A stretch of DNA of 64,000 nt from contig NZ_CP151087.1 in assembly GCF_038396785.1 (NCBI RefSeq), positions 1,550,001-1,614,000 of the forward strand, written 5' to 3'. Positions 8,912 to 18,312 of the stretch are shown here, piece after piece. Positions within the stretch are counted from its first letter, which is position 1, and every line of letters begins with the position of its first letter. The DNA is from Sphingobacterium thalpophilum (GTDB lineage Bacteria > Bacteroidota > Bacteroidia > Sphingobacteriales > Sphingobacteriaceae). The notes beneath the pieces are model-generated. The model had not been told where the DNA came from. It saw only the letters and a program-made list of their open reading frames with translations, and did not search any database. The position numbers and the translations under genes are program-made.

Positions 8912-9706
8912 ATGGATCAAACAAATCATACATTGACAATTGAACGCATTCAGAAATCAACCTTTGTCTGGTTTGAAGAAAACTGGATACACGACAACGA
9001 GCTGCACAGTCATCGCAAAGGCCAGTTGATTTATGTCGAACAGGGTTTCCAATACCTTACCGTCGCAGGAAAAATGTATTTACTCCCCCAAAATCACGTT
9101 GCCTGGATTCCCTCTGGTGCATTACACAAGACCAACACGCACTCTGAGCGCATCAAGCTTATGGTACTTTTTTTTGATACCCCACAATTTGACAGCGTAC
9201 AAGACCAGTTGTTTTTCAGTCAGGTGCAGCTATTTTCTGCGCCTAAAGTATTACGGGAAATGATTTTGTATTGTGAAAAATGGTCGAAATTGGTTGAAGA
9301 AGATAAACATGAAAAAGTTTTCTTGGGTGCTTTACTCCATGAACTCCCCTATTTCGCCGCACAATTGCTCCAACTTGGGATCACCCTTCCTCAGGAGAAT
9401 AGACTTCAAGCCGTCTTAAATCACCTACATGACCATTACACAGAAGCCTGCACCTTAGACGAGATTGCCCTGTTGTCCAATCTTTCGCTCCGAACTATTG
9501 AGCGCCTTTTTAAAAAGGAAACCGGAATGACACTTGCAAAATATCAGCAGTTACTTCGCATTATCAAGAGTTTGGAGCTTTTGAGCACAAAACAATTCAC
9601 CATCTCTCAAATTGCGTATAAAGTCGGTTATAAAAGCGTCCAAGCATTTACCAATAGCTTTTATGCGGTGATGAAATATAGACCTTCGCACTTCATGGCG
9701 GGCTAG
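8912..9706 (+). CDS. AraC-family transcriptional regulator (NimR-like)
   Basis: 264 residues. The N-terminal half is a cupin sensor (HSHRKGQLIYVEQG, then WIPSGALHKT). The C-terminal 100 residues hold two helix-turn-helix motifs: LDEIALLSNLSLRTIERLFK and FTISQIAYKVGYKSVQAFTN, ending in the usual YRPSHF. It is divergent from the CynX/NimT-type exporter, the same arrangement as nimR-nimT in Escherichia coli, so it probably controls that gene and perhaps itself. The ligand is unknown. Confidence 0.9.
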   Translation: MDQTNHTLTIERIQKSTFVWFEENWIHDNELHSHRKGQLIYVEQGFQYLTVAGKMYLLPQNHVAWIPSGALHKTNTHSERIKLMVLFFDTPQFDSVQDQLFFSQVQLFSAPKVLREMILYCEKWSKLVEEDKHEKVFLGALLHELPYFAAQLLQLGITLPQENRLQAVLNHLHDHYTEACTLDEIALLSNLSLRTIERLFKKETGMTLAKYQQLLRIIKSLELLSTKQFTISQIAYKVGYKSVQAFTNSFYAVMKYRPSHFMAG

Positions 9707-9725
9707 TTTTGGCGTATCCACAGGT

Positions 9726-9753
9726 AATTTTGTAGCTATTCAGCTACAAAATT
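9726..9753. repeat. Palindrome upstream of small RNA copy 1
   Basis: AATTTTGTAGCT, 4-base loop, AGCTACAAAATT: a perfect 12-bp inverted repeat. Its core TGTAGCT...AGCTACA recurs at 31623-31640, also upstream of the second RNA copy. It begins 20 bases after the AraC gene stop but has no T-run on either strand, so it is either a weak terminator or a protein-binding site for the RNA promoter. Confidence 0.5.
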
Positions 9754-9783
9754 TAGGACGTTTAAAAAAAATAGTAACGAATA

Positions 9784-9815
9784 TTTGCACAGGTGTAATA
9801 TTTACACTATCTTTG
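9784..9815 (+). promoter_or_regulatory. Promoter of small RNA copy 1
   Basis: TTTG at 9784-9787, 20 bases, then TATCTTTG at 9808-9815: a full match to the Bacteroidota TTTG/TAnnTTTG consensus. The conserved RNA block starts 4 bases after the last G, a spacing that is identical at the second copy. Confidence 0.7.
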
Positions 9816-9818
9816 TAT

Positions 9819-9885
9819 CATCATAATTTAGGTTTATAATTGGTTATTTAAGGTTTTCATTCTCCCCGTTTGAAAACCTTTTTTT
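9819..9885 (+). ncRNA. Unnamed ~67-nt small RNA, copy 1
   Basis: The block 9819-9885 is repeated at 31701-31767 with a single mismatch (T9849 against G31731). It starts CATCATAATTTAGG and ends in an intrinsic terminator: stem AAGGTTTTCA (9850-9859) and TGAAAACCTT (9871-9880), an 11-base loop containing CTCCCCG, and seven T. There is no ATG-initiated frame. A consensus promoter precedes it at the same distance in both copies, while neighbouring genes differ, so a free-standing transcript is more likely than a leader. I do not recognise the family; a C-rich loop is a common target-pairing feature in bacterial small RNAs, which makes a base-pairing regulator plausible. Confidence 0.7.
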
Positions 9886-10124
9886 ATTTATTTTCACCGT
9901 CCCTCAAATCATTTCGCTACTCCGCAAACGTAATAATTTCCCTTTTAGACCCAAACAAAAGCAGCTGATCGCATGTTCTCAAAAAATAGCGTTCAAATTA
10001 ATTCTCAAAAAATTCAAGATATTCTTTAACAATACTGTATTTTTAACGAATATATTCGGATGAGAAAGGTCACGCGAATAGAAAAGAGTTCAAATATTAT
10101 ATTGAAAAAATAATCTAAACATAT

Positions 10125-11447
10125 ATGGCAGAACATGGGGATTTGCAAATCGCAATACTAATCGATGCGGACAATGTATCTTATCGAAAGATCGAAGAGA
10201 TTTTGAATGAAGTCAAAAGATATGGAATTCCGACCATCAAACGCATCTACGGAGACTGGACCAACCCATATGTTGAAAAATGGAAGGATAAACTCCTTAC
10301 CCATGCAATTACCCCCATACAACAATACAGTTATACACAAGGCAAAAATTCTACTGACTCGGCATTAATTATTGATGCCATGGATATTCTGCATTCAGAC
10401 CGAGTTGATGGGTTTTGTATTGTATCCAGCGACAGCGATTTCACCCGACTGGCTACACGTCTTCGAGAATCCGGTAAACTGGTCATCGGTATCGGCGAGA
10501 AAAAGACCCCCAAACCCTTTATTGCCTCCTGCGACAAGTTCATCTACGTCGAAATTTTTGAGAAAAATCAAAAGAAAGAAACGGTCGCAAAGAAAAAGCA
10601 ACAAAATCAGCCCAAACCTGCTCCCGTTGACAATCCAACAAGTATTGCCGTATTGGACGAGGAGACTTTGGAACTTTTAAAGGACACGGTGGATGATACT
10701 GCAGATGAAAATGGCTGGGCATTCCTGGGTGAGATCGGAAGTCTTTTCAACAAAAGAAAGCCTGATTTTGATGCGCGCAACTATGGATACGACAAAATGT
10801 CTCATCTTTTCAAAGCTTACAAAGAAGATTTTGAAATTGAGGAACGAAACACCGACAAATCGCGCATAAAACACTATTACATCCGTAATATTATTAAACG
10901 GCCTTTAGCAATGGCCAGCCCAGCTACAGCAGTGGACACCGAGCACAAAACTCCTGCTACTCCTACTCCTTCCGTACCCTCTACAGAAACTACGGAAAAA
11001 ACTGCAAATCAAAACACCAGAAAGAAAGGGCGGCAAGATAAGAAACGTCAGGATAAAACAAACTCTGAGCCGATACAAAACGAGGCTCCAAAAGTTCAGG
11101 AAATTCAGGAACAAAAAACAGAAACGCCCCCCCCTACAGCTGACACTCCGCCCACGAACATGTTGTTTCCTTCTGAAGGTAACAAGATCACTACAGATGA
11201 CGTAAAAAAATCGCAAATACGGATAACAAAAGAATTTAAACCCCTATTCCCAACCAAATCCCAAAAATTAAGGATTATGATCAACGCTGGAGAATATGAA
11301 TGTAATTTTACCTATCGCGGCAGAGGGTTTCATGTGCTTAAATTAGGAAAAGATGCGGCGACCAAACTTGGCCTTTCCGAGGGGATACAAATACAAATAG
11401 TCAGACTGAACGAAGTTAGCTTTAGCCTTCAAAATAAATCAGTTTAA
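10125..11447 (+). CDS. NYN-domain (DUF88/LabA-like) protein with OST-HTH/LOTUS domain
   Basis: 440 residues. Residues about 8-145 are a NYN domain of the PIN-like nuclease fold, with acidic residues in ILIDADNVS, STDSALIIDAMD and IVSSDSDF. Residues about 170-245 (LDEETLELLKDTVDD to IKHYYIRNI) fit an OST-HTH/LOTUS RNA-binding module. A low-complexity Pro/Thr/Glu/Lys linker follows (about 260-345), then a basic beta-rich C-terminal domain of about 80 residues that I do not recognise. The likely role is RNA binding or cleavage in the cytoplasm; nuclease activity is inferred from the domain. Monocistronic, with an inverted repeat downstream. Confidence 0.88.
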   Translation: MAEHGDLQIAILIDADNVSYRKIEEILNEVKRYGIPTIKRIYGDWTNPYVEKWKDKLLTHAITPIQQYSYTQGKNSTDSALIIDAMDILHSDRVDGFCIVSSDSDFTRLATRLRESGKLVIGIGEKKTPKPFIASCDKFIYVEIFEKNQKKETVAKKKQQNQPKPAPVDNPTSIAVLDEETLELLKDTVDDTADENGWAFLGEIGSLFNKRKPDFDARNYGYDKMSHLFKAYKEDFEIEERNTDKSRIKHYYIRNIIKRPLAMASPATAVDTEHKTPATPTPSVPSTETTEKTANQNTRKKGRQDKKRQDKTNSEPIQNEAPKVQEIQEQKTETPPPTADTPPTNMLFPSEGNKITTDDVKKSQIRITKEFKPLFPTKSQKLRIMINAGEYECNFTYRGRGFHVLKLGKDAATKLGLSEGIQIQIVRLNEVSFSLQNKSV

Positions 11448-11476
11448 TATCATTCAGGGGAATTATCTTCTGTATC

Positions 11477-11517
11477 ATACGATAATAGGACAACAATACA
11501 TTGTCCTATTATCGTAT
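11477..11517. terminator. 17-bp inverted repeat between convergent genes
   Basis: ATACGATAATAGGACAA (11477-11493) and TTGTCCTATTATCGTAT (11501-11517) form a perfect 17-bp stem with a 7-base loop. It sits between the convergent NYN and DUF2625 genes. No strong T-run follows on either strand, so termination is likely but not certain. Confidence 0.6.
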
Positions 11518-11557
11518 TAAAGCCTTATGCAGGAGGTTTGTCGTATTGAAATAACAA

Positions 11558-12223
11558 TTAGCGTCCACCAGCAAATTCCATCGTAAAATGGTAGTTCTCA
11601 TCGATGGCCATTGGCTTACGATCCACTTTACGAAAATCGCGTGCTTCTTCAGTCCACAGGAAAGGGTAAAATGAAAAAACTTGATTGCCGCTCAGGAGTT
11701 TGACCTCTTCGCTCCAGTCTTTCCATTTAAATGTTTCGTAAAACTGTCTAATATCCCCTTTCAATGCCCAAAAAACAAAATCTGAATAACCACATTCCAA
11801 ACTTTCCCATTGTAAGGTATCTTGTGCGAAATAATAGACCTGTCCAATAGCATCTCCCAGCGCACCGGCATTAATAGCGAAATAACCACCTAGAACATCG
11901 TCTGCAATCAGCAAAAAACCACCTTTTTCGCCTTCCTTGTCAAAACTTTTCCCTTTATTCCACTCCATGATCCCTCGGTCCAACTGCGACGAGCCAGAGC
12001 CTAAAATCCGCAACCAGCCCCCATCGATTAAAATACCACCAGTTTGATGAATAATGGCTCCCATAGGCGATTTTGTGGTAATTTGGGCCCTTAAAAGTTC
12101 CTCATCAGCCCGCTTAGGGTTTCGAGGAAGCACTTCATAAGCATTCGTCGCTTCTTTCATCCAACTTTCTACCAACTTCCATCCTGAATTACTTGTATCA
12201 ATCAGTTCTTTTAGACTTTTCAT
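11558..12223 (-). CDS. DUF2625 domain-containing protein
   Basis: 221 residues matching the full length of the DUF2625 family: MKSLKELIDTSNSGWKLV at the N-terminus, a central GGILIDGGWLRILGSGS, then LIADDVLGGYFAINAG and FAQDTLQWE. No signal peptide or membrane segment. The family is of unknown function and resembles SMI1/KNR4-like cytoplasmic proteins in its pattern. ATG at 12223 is the natural start. It stands alone and converges on the NYN gene. Confidence 0.85.
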   Translation of the reverse strand: MKSLKELIDTSNSGWKLVESWMKEATNAYEVLPRNPKRADEELLRAQITTKSPMGAIIHQTGGILIDGGWLRILGSGSSQLDRGIMEWNKGKSFDKEGEKGGFLLIADDVLGGYFAINAGALGDAIGQVYYFAQDTLQWESLECGYSDFVFWALKGDIRQFYETFKWKDWSEEVKLLSGNQVFSFYPFLWTEEARDFRKVDRKPMAIDENYHFTMEFAGGR

Positions 12224-12424
12224 TTCCTATGTGTTTTATGCAGCGACCAGCTAGTCTACCGGTCGAATTCGAACGGCATCCAGCTATTCATCATGCCGAA
12301 ATTACCATAATTCTTTATCGCATCCAAATTACGGCAGACCCAAGAGCAAATCGAAGAAAATATTCTTCGAAAACATACACCTGAAGATTAGGAACCTTGT
12401 GTCTATTTTAACTAATTTTAAGTC

Positions 12425-12955
12425 ATGCAACATGAATTAGAAAAACTCAGATACCCTATAGGTCGCTTTGCGATACCCGATGTCATCGACAAATCCCTGT
12501 TGAATGACTGGATCAAAACAATTGCCGACTTTCCGGCCCGGTTAAAATCCGAAGTCGGCGATCTAACAGACGACGTACTGGAAAAACGCTACCGTCCCGA
12601 AGGCTGGACGATTCGTCAGGTCGTTCATCACTGCGCCGACAGCCACATGAACAGCTTTGTCCGTTTTAAATTAGCGCTCACAGAAGAAGACCCAACCATC
12701 AAATTATATGAGGAGAAATTGTGGGCCGAGCTTCCCGACGCAAAAAATATTCCAATAGAAAGCTCGATCAAATTGCTCGAAGGTCTACATGAACGCTGGG
12801 TTATTTTGTTGAAAAGTTTAACTGGCGAACAGCTTGAAAGAGGTTTTATTCATCCTGCGACCAAAAGGTTGATTTCTTTAAAGATCAATATTGGCCTCTA
12901 TGCCTGGCATTGCAATCACCACCTGATGCACATTGTCAACGCCAAAAACCATTGA
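12425..12955 (+). CDS. DinB/YfiT-type putative metal-dependent hydrolase
   Basis: 176 residues. The start LRYPIGRF and the three metal-ligand histidine sites VVHHCADSH and AWHCNHHLMHI are diagnostic of the YfiT/BstA branch of the DinB four-helix family. Bacillus YfiT binds a metal ion; relatives are annotated as bacillithiol transferases or metal-dependent hydrolases, and Bacteroidota do make bacillithiol. The substrate is not evident. Monocistronic and followed by a 13-bp hairpin. Confidence 0.9.
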   Translation: MQHELEKLRYPIGRFAIPDVIDKSLLNDWIKTIADFPARLKSEVGDLTDDVLEKRYRPEGWTIRQVVHHCADSHMNSFVRFKLALTEEDPTIKLYEEKLWAELPDAKNIPIESSIKLLEGLHERWVILLKSLTGEQLERGFIHPATKRLISLKINIGLYAWHCNHHLMHIVNAKNH

Positions 12956-12966
12956 TGGGCATCACA

Positions 12967-13011
12967 TATCGCAATGATCATTTCACTTACAGTCAACAGA
13001 TCATTGCGATA
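12967..13011. terminator. Hairpin between convergent genes
   Basis: TATCGCAATGATC (12967-12979) pairs perfectly with GATCATTGCGATA (12999-13011) across a 19-base loop. AATTTACTTT follows on the plus strand. It separates the YfiT-type gene from the small membrane protein gene converging on it. Confidence 0.65.
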
Positions 13012-13033
13012 AATTTACTTTATTGCCGTCACC

Positions 13034-13261
13034 TTACGATAATGACATCGCCCATATAAAGGCCAACAAGCCAGCGGCGACCAGTCCAATAACACCCGAT
13101 ACCACAAAGGATAGGAAATAATATCCTACCGTCCGTGTCTGCTTCTTTATACGATGAACAATGCCTGCAGATAACGTATAAAGTGTTCCAAATCCAAAAA
13201 AAACAATCAGGATCAAGTCGATCAGAATGCCACTAAAATCTATATTTGCTGATGATAACAT
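13034..13261 (-). CDS. Small two-helix membrane protein of unknown function
   Basis: 75 residues with two hydrophobic segments, about 10-33 (GILIDLILIVFFGFGTLYTL) and about 46-71 (YYFLSFVVSGVIGLVAAGLL), joined by a basic loop with RIKKQTR. No family recognised. The ATG lies 3 bases after the stop of the WG/Sel1 protein gene, so it is almost certainly co-transcribed with it. It could anchor or partner the repeat protein, which is inference from context only. Confidence 0.65.
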   Translation of the reverse strand: MLSSANIDFSGILIDLILIVFFGFGTLYTLSAGIVHRIKKQTRTVGYYFLSFVVSGVIGLVAAGLLAFIWAMSLS

Positions 13262-13264
13262 AAT

Positions 13265-15814
13265 TTACTTTTTCTTTTTAAACAGTTTGCCAAAAAAGGA
13301 CGAGCTAGCACCTGGGTCTTCAGACTGATTATCCCATTGCAATAAATCCAGTTCGATATCCAGTTCATTGTTTTTTGCAAAATCAAGCCAATGGACATAT
13401 TTTTCCTGATTTCTAAATGTAGGATCATTCTTGTAATAATCCAATAAGCGAGCAGTGGCACTTTCGTAAACACCATAGTCGTTGGCTCGTTCAAAATAGT
13501 GGATCGCCTTTTTACTGTCCTTTTTAAATTTAAGTCCCTGATCATAGAGTAATCCATAATAAATATTGGAATAACTATTTTCTTTATCCCTTTTCAAATA
13601 AACCAATAGACGATCGTAATCCTCCAAACTGTAATAGATAGAAGCTATATTGCTATTGTTCTCAACTAATTTTAATTCAGCTTTCTGATAATAGCTGAGG
13701 GCTTTTTCCAGATCTTCTTCGACATAGGTTCCACTTGAATAAAAGTAGCCTAAATTGGACAAAGCATAGCCATTACCCAACTCTGCTCCTTTCATGTAGG
13801 CATTAAATGACTTTTCCAGGTCTTTTTTATAGCCGATGCCATACTGAAAGAGGTAGCCGATTGCATTCCATGCAGCGGAATAATCTTTTTGGGCCGCTTG
13901 TTCATAATATTGAATTCCTTTGTCCAAATCTAAAAAAGGATTGTCTTCGCTATCAGTATCCGTATAGATATTCCCCAATTCATGCATGCTGCTTTCATTA
14001 TTCTGGTCAGCAGAAAAGGTAAAATAGCGTATCGCCATTTCGACATCGCCTTGTCGGCAACAGTCCAAGGCCATATGATATAGCGTATAACCATCATAAC
14101 TGGATTCAAAATTATCGCCCTTCGCAGCCTTCCACCCTTCAAAAAAACGATTACATATTTCAAAATCTTCCCCAGACAATTGATCCAGCTTCTTCAGAAA
14201 CTGACCATATTGATCTTCCTGAATTACTTCCACACCATCGTAGCCCTTTTTATACAACAGGTCACCTTGCAATAACATCAGATCCTGATAGTGATTAACG
14301 CTTGCACAAACATAATCGTAGGCGGAACTGAGCGTCCTTTCCACTGCGTCAAAATAGTAATATCTTCCCGCATGGTCTTTCAGAATAAAATAATCCATCA
14401 CAGCAGCATATACAATTTTCACATAGTGCGTTGAGAGCGGGACCAGCCACACCTTTTCAGCAGCCTGATAAATTCCCCTCCCGGTTGCTGTTTCGATAAT
14501 ATAGCAATCCCAGGCGCCATTACCAAAATCAGTCCCCCCTTGAATGGACCGAATTGCCAAATCTTGCAGTACAAAGGCGCGGGCTTCCAGGTCATACAAA
14601 CGGATGCCGCCGGAATCAGCAAAAAATAATGCGCTTCGGCCATTTCCGGCATTGAGTACAGCAACATCTTTGACCAAGATAGTTCCATCGGGAGACAAAA
14701 CTGATTTTTTCTTTTTATTATTCAAATTGACTGCATAAAAATCAAACAGTAATTCGCTCAGTGCACTACTGGCAAAAGCGCCAAGCAAAATACCGCTATT
14801 GGAATAATAATGACGCAGTTTATTTCCCCCAATCTCTTGATAGATAAATCCATCATAATCAATTTCAAACGGTTTGTCCGCACCGGCAGCATTGAACAGC
14901 TGGCCTTGAGCATCGATGATATAATATTGCTGATCTTTCTTCCCCTGATAATAACCGTAAGCAAAATCCTCGAGTTCATCATATTCAAGTGGTATGATTA
15001 TTTCTCCGTTCCCGACGTTGATTAATCCATATTTTTTAGCTAAGCTCACCTTACCAACCGTTGATCCGGTTCCATATTGGGCTGGCGCCGCCGATGAATA
15101 AACACAGGAAATAGCTTCTTCTCCACCCCTATTCAAATAACCGAACAGCTCATTTTTCTGTATGACTGCGATCCCTTCACACTCAAAAGTACCAATTTCC
15201 TGATAGCTAGCTTCGACCTTCACCTCCCCTTTTGCATTGCGTATCCCCCAAAGCCCCTGATCTTCAAAAAATTGATTATCCAGACGATCAATCGCGTCTC
15301 TATTCCACCAGCCTAAGCCATAGTTGCTCCATTCCAGTTCGAGCATCGCTAAAAAAGAAGTATAACCAGCAGACACCAAAATAAACTCAAGCTCAGCTAA
15401 GGATTGTTTTTCGATTGCTTTTTCATAGAGCAAATTCTTCTCAAGGATTTCAATTGCAAAATCTTTGGCCTGTTGGCTATGTTTAACATCGCTCATGTTA
15501 AATACATCACTTGCGTTCAGCTGGAAATAATCGAAGGGTAAACCGTCCAAAAAATCGAACAGTTTCCCGATAGCTGCCATGGCCAGCAAATCGGAATTTA
15601 ACCCATATTCATGAATGAGCAAATCATACAACGCACGAAGCTTTCTGACTCCCGGTTCCTTTTCGGAGTAAACTAAGATACCTTTTGCTTTCGGATTAGC
15701 AGCAAATAGGGGTAAAAAAAGGGGTGGAATCACATAGTTCCATTCTCCTAAATAATGAGGGAAGTAATCTTGATCCTTCTTATCTGTATTGTAAATATAT
15801 ATGCGATGAGCCAT
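13265..15814 (-). CDS. WG-repeat and Sel1-repeat protein (downstream paralogue)
   Basis: 849 residues without a signal peptide. An N-terminal domain (MAHRIYIYN...) of about 180 residues is shared with the upstream paralogue. Residues about 185-300 contain WG-type repeats (GLWGIRNAKGEVKVEASY, LFGYLNRGG, KYGLINVGNGEIIIPLEYDE). Residues about 590-800 contain Sel1-type TPR-like repeats (AAWNAIGYLFQYGIGYKKDL, ALSNLGYFYSSGTYVEEDLE). Both repeat classes serve protein-protein binding. The C-terminus ends in GKLFKKKK. It starts 19 bases after the stop of its paralogue and is followed 3 bases later by a small membrane protein. The role is unknown. Confidence 0.85.
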   Translation of the reverse strand: MAHRIYIYNTDKKDQDYFPHYLGEWNYVIPPLFLPLFAANPKAKGILVYSEKEPGVRKLRALYDLLIHEYGLNSDLLAMAAIGKLFDFLDGLPFDYFQLNASDVFNMSDVKHSQQAKDFAIEILEKNLLYEKAIEKQSLAELEFILVSAGYTSFLAMLELEWSNYGLGWWNRDAIDRLDNQFFEDQGLWGIRNAKGEVKVEASYQEIGTFECEGIAVIQKNELFGYLNRGGEEAISCVYSSAAPAQYGTGSTVGKVSLAKKYGLINVGNGEIIIPLEYDELEDFAYGYYQGKKDQQYYIIDAQGQLFNAAGADKPFEIDYDGFIYQEIGGNKLRHYYSNSGILLGAFASSALSELLFDFYAVNLNNKKKKSVLSPDGTILVKDVAVLNAGNGRSALFFADSGGIRLYDLEARAFVLQDLAIRSIQGGTDFGNGAWDCYIIETATGRGIYQAAEKVWLVPLSTHYVKIVYAAVMDYFILKDHAGRYYYFDAVERTLSSAYDYVCASVNHYQDLMLLQGDLLYKKGYDGVEVIQEDQYGQFLKKLDQLSGEDFEICNRFFEGWKAAKGDNFESSYDGYTLYHMALDCCRQGDVEMAIRYFTFSADQNNESSMHELGNIYTDTDSEDNPFLDLDKGIQYYEQAAQKDYSAAWNAIGYLFQYGIGYKKDLEKSFNAYMKGAELGNGYALSNLGYFYSSGTYVEEDLEKALSYYQKAELKLVENNSNIASIYYSLEDYDRLLVYLKRDKENSYSNIYYGLLYDQGLKFKKDSKKAIHYFERANDYGVYESATARLLDYYKNDPTFRNQEKYVHWLDFAKNNELDIELDLLQWDNQSEDPGASSSFFGKLFKKKK

Positions 15815-15833
15815 TTTCTATGCAATTTCCTTA

Positions 15834-18312
15834 CTATTGATCAATTTCAACAGCATTTTCTTTAGCAAAATTGAACCAAAATCCGTATTTATCCGCATCT
15901 GAAGCCGCTCCATGCGCTTCATAGAGTTGTAGCAAACGATTAACGGCATAGGCGTACACGCTATTTTCATTGGCTTTTTCATAGTAGCGGATCGCTTTTT
16001 GTAAGTTTTGCTTTACACCAAAGCCTTCCTCATAAAGAATCCCATAATAAATAGCAGAAAATTGATTGGTTGTATCCTTTTTCAAATAACGCAATAAGTT
16101 CGCATAATCTTGCCCTTGATAGTAGATTTCTGCGATTTGAGCATCATTATAAATCCCCGCTTTCTCTGCTTGTTTAAAATAATCTAGGGCCAAGGCATAA
16201 TCTTGTTCCACATATTCACCCTCGTAATACCAGTTACCCAGGTTGCTCATGGCCTGCGCTTCCCCCAGCGCAGCAGACTTTTGATAGGCCTTTAAGGCTT
16301 TAGATACATCAAAAGCTACACCATGGCCTGTGGCATATAAAAATCCCCAATTGTTCCATGCCTGCGCATGATCCTGAGCCATGGCCTTTTCATAAAAAGA
16401 CTTTCCTTTTTCGATGTCCATCCCCTCATAGTCATCATCCGTAAAGATGTTTCCAAGCAGATATTGACAGTCCGCACTACCCCGATCTGCTCCGATGCTG
16501 AACAGTCGAATGGCATCTGAAATCTTTCCCTCCGCTTCCAGCTTCTTACCATTTTCCAACAGCGTTTCATTGTCAAAATACTGTTCGTAGCCGTCGCCCT
16601 TACGCCTGATCCACGCCTGATAGAACTGTACAAAATAGCTTTGATCGCGCCCCCGGAGCTGGTATCGCTCGGAATACAAATAGCCATATGCTGTTTCGGG
16701 AATCTCGACAACATTTCGATTTAAATCCAAATTAAACAACTTATCCCCTTTGAATAAAAGCAACAGTTCACCTTCGGCCGCTTCTGGTCTTGGGTAATGA
16801 AAAGGCGAACAAATATAATCATACAGCGCACTACGGACGTTAAGCTTCGTATCGAAGCAGTACATACCCTGTGCACAGTGTATGCGCATAAAATCCAAAA
16901 AAGCAATGTTCGATTTTTTGATAGGCAATAGCAGGTTCAAGTAACCATTCCCCTCGATGAGCATCATAAATCCCCTGTCCTTGGGCACAACCAACGACAA
17001 AGATATCTTTACGGTACTGCTGTATATGATCGACTAGAACCTGATCAATCGTTAAATCAGCCAATCGGAATAAGCCCTGTTCAAGCGAATAGATCTGCCA
17101 TTTTTTATTTTTGAGATACGCAATACTTCGATAGTCGTCCAACACTATAATCCGGTCAATTCCTTCATCCAAAATATTACCATCGGGTTGAATGACGGCA
17201 ATTTTTGACTGTAGCTTATTGGGTTTAATCCAAAAATAGCGATTGGCTAGCGGCTCCAGGCTACCTTCCAAAAAGGTCCCTAAAAACTGACCATCCATTA
17301 GGTAATACTTCCTTTTTATCGTTCCTTTTTGCCGGCTATAGAACAACTTGTTATAGTCAAACATAAACGACTCGGCTGCGGGATCTGAAATAATCGATCG
17401 TCCTTCAGCCGAAAGGAGCATGTGGCTATCCCCCTGTCTTGCATTTAAAAAGCCATAGGCGATCCAGTCGAGTTCATCATATAATGCAGGTATGCTCAGC
17501 TGTTTGGTATCAATATGCAATACCCCACGTTTCCCTGCCACTTCCACTTCAGCGTAATTGTTCCCATTGATATGCCGGGCATCAAAAGCCTCCACATATT
17601 GACAGGGAATTAGTATAGTGCCACTCGTATCAATATAACCAAAAAGGCCATCGCGTTCAACAACGGCGATCCCCTGTTCATTGAATTCGAATATTTCATC
17701 GTAAATCGCCTCAACCAAAATATCCCCCTTGGCATTTTTTAGCCCCTGCTTTCCTACTGCTTCAAAAACCTCAGGCTCTGGCCCTTTCAGAACGTCTTCT
17801 TCCCATAAACCCAATCCATAATCAATCCAATCGGTTTGAAGGGCATCTAAAAAGGAAGTATATCCAGACGCTTTCACAAGCGGGTCCAGCGGATCTAAGG
17901 ACTGTTCTTCGACAGCTTGTTCAAACAATAAGGCTTGCATTTTAATTTCTTCCACCCAATCTTTGGCTTGCTCCACATCTTTTTCCGCATTCATGGTAAA
18001 AACATCGCGTCCATCGATCTGCAAGGTATCAAAAGGTAGCGCTTCCAAAAATTCAAACATGTTGTTGACAGGCTCATAATAGCTTTTTTTATAATGCAAT
18101 TGATACCTATCAGCCAACAACGCATAAAAATAGCGAAGTCTTGCGATCCCATCTTCCTTGTTGGCATAAAGCTGAGAACCTTTGGAACGGATATTGGCGG
18201 AAAATAATGGCCGCATGAGGATGGGAATTTCATAATTCCATTCAGCCAGGTAAGTGGGATATGTTTCTTTGGTCCTGAGATTTACATTATAAATATAAAT
18301 ACGATGTGCCAT
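15834..18312 (-). pseudogene. WG/Sel1-repeat protein (upstream paralogue) with a frameshift
   Basis: Two frames together equal one paralogue of the 849-residue neighbour. The 5' part (18312-16840, 490 codons) starts MAHRIYIYN and carries the shared N-terminal domain and WG repeats (LFGYIDTSGTILIPCQY). It matches the paralogue to about KIEHCFF and then runs to a stop. Homology resumes in another frame as LDFMRIHCAQGMYCFD and continues through the Sel1 repeats to 15834. The switch point is a run of six A at 16897-16902 (T on the coding strand). Rejoining needs one T fewer or two more, giving about 825 residues. It is either a disrupted gene or a homopolymer sequencing error; the ORF is otherwise intact. 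Confidence 0.8.

Larger units (their letters stand above)
9707..10124. other. Gene-free stretch holding a palindrome and a small RNA gene
   Basis: 418 bases between the AraC-type regulator and the NYN protein. It contains the palindrome at 9726-9753, a promoter at 9784-9815 and the 67-nt RNA at 9819-9885. The remaining 240 bases before the NYN gene show nothing I can name. Confidence 0.6.

Noticed and set aside
9819..9885. Small RNA copy 1 as a leader or attenuator of the NYN gene
   Set aside because: It ends in a terminator 240 bases before that gene, and copy 2 has no downstream gene on its strand.
12193..12384. 63-residue frame between the DUF2625 and YfiT-type genes
   Set aside because: Begins inside the DUF2625 gene on the other strand, and its composition is not protein-like.
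13240..13557. 105-residue open frame overlapping the 3' end of the WG/Sel1 gene
   Set aside because: It is an out-of-frame shadow of the Sel1 gene and overlaps the start of the small membrane protein gene.
16897..16902. Programmed -1 ribosomal frameshift at the homopolymer in the WG/Sel1 paralogue
   Set aside because: Rejoining the frames requires +1 (or -2), not -1, and the intact paralogue has no equivalent site.
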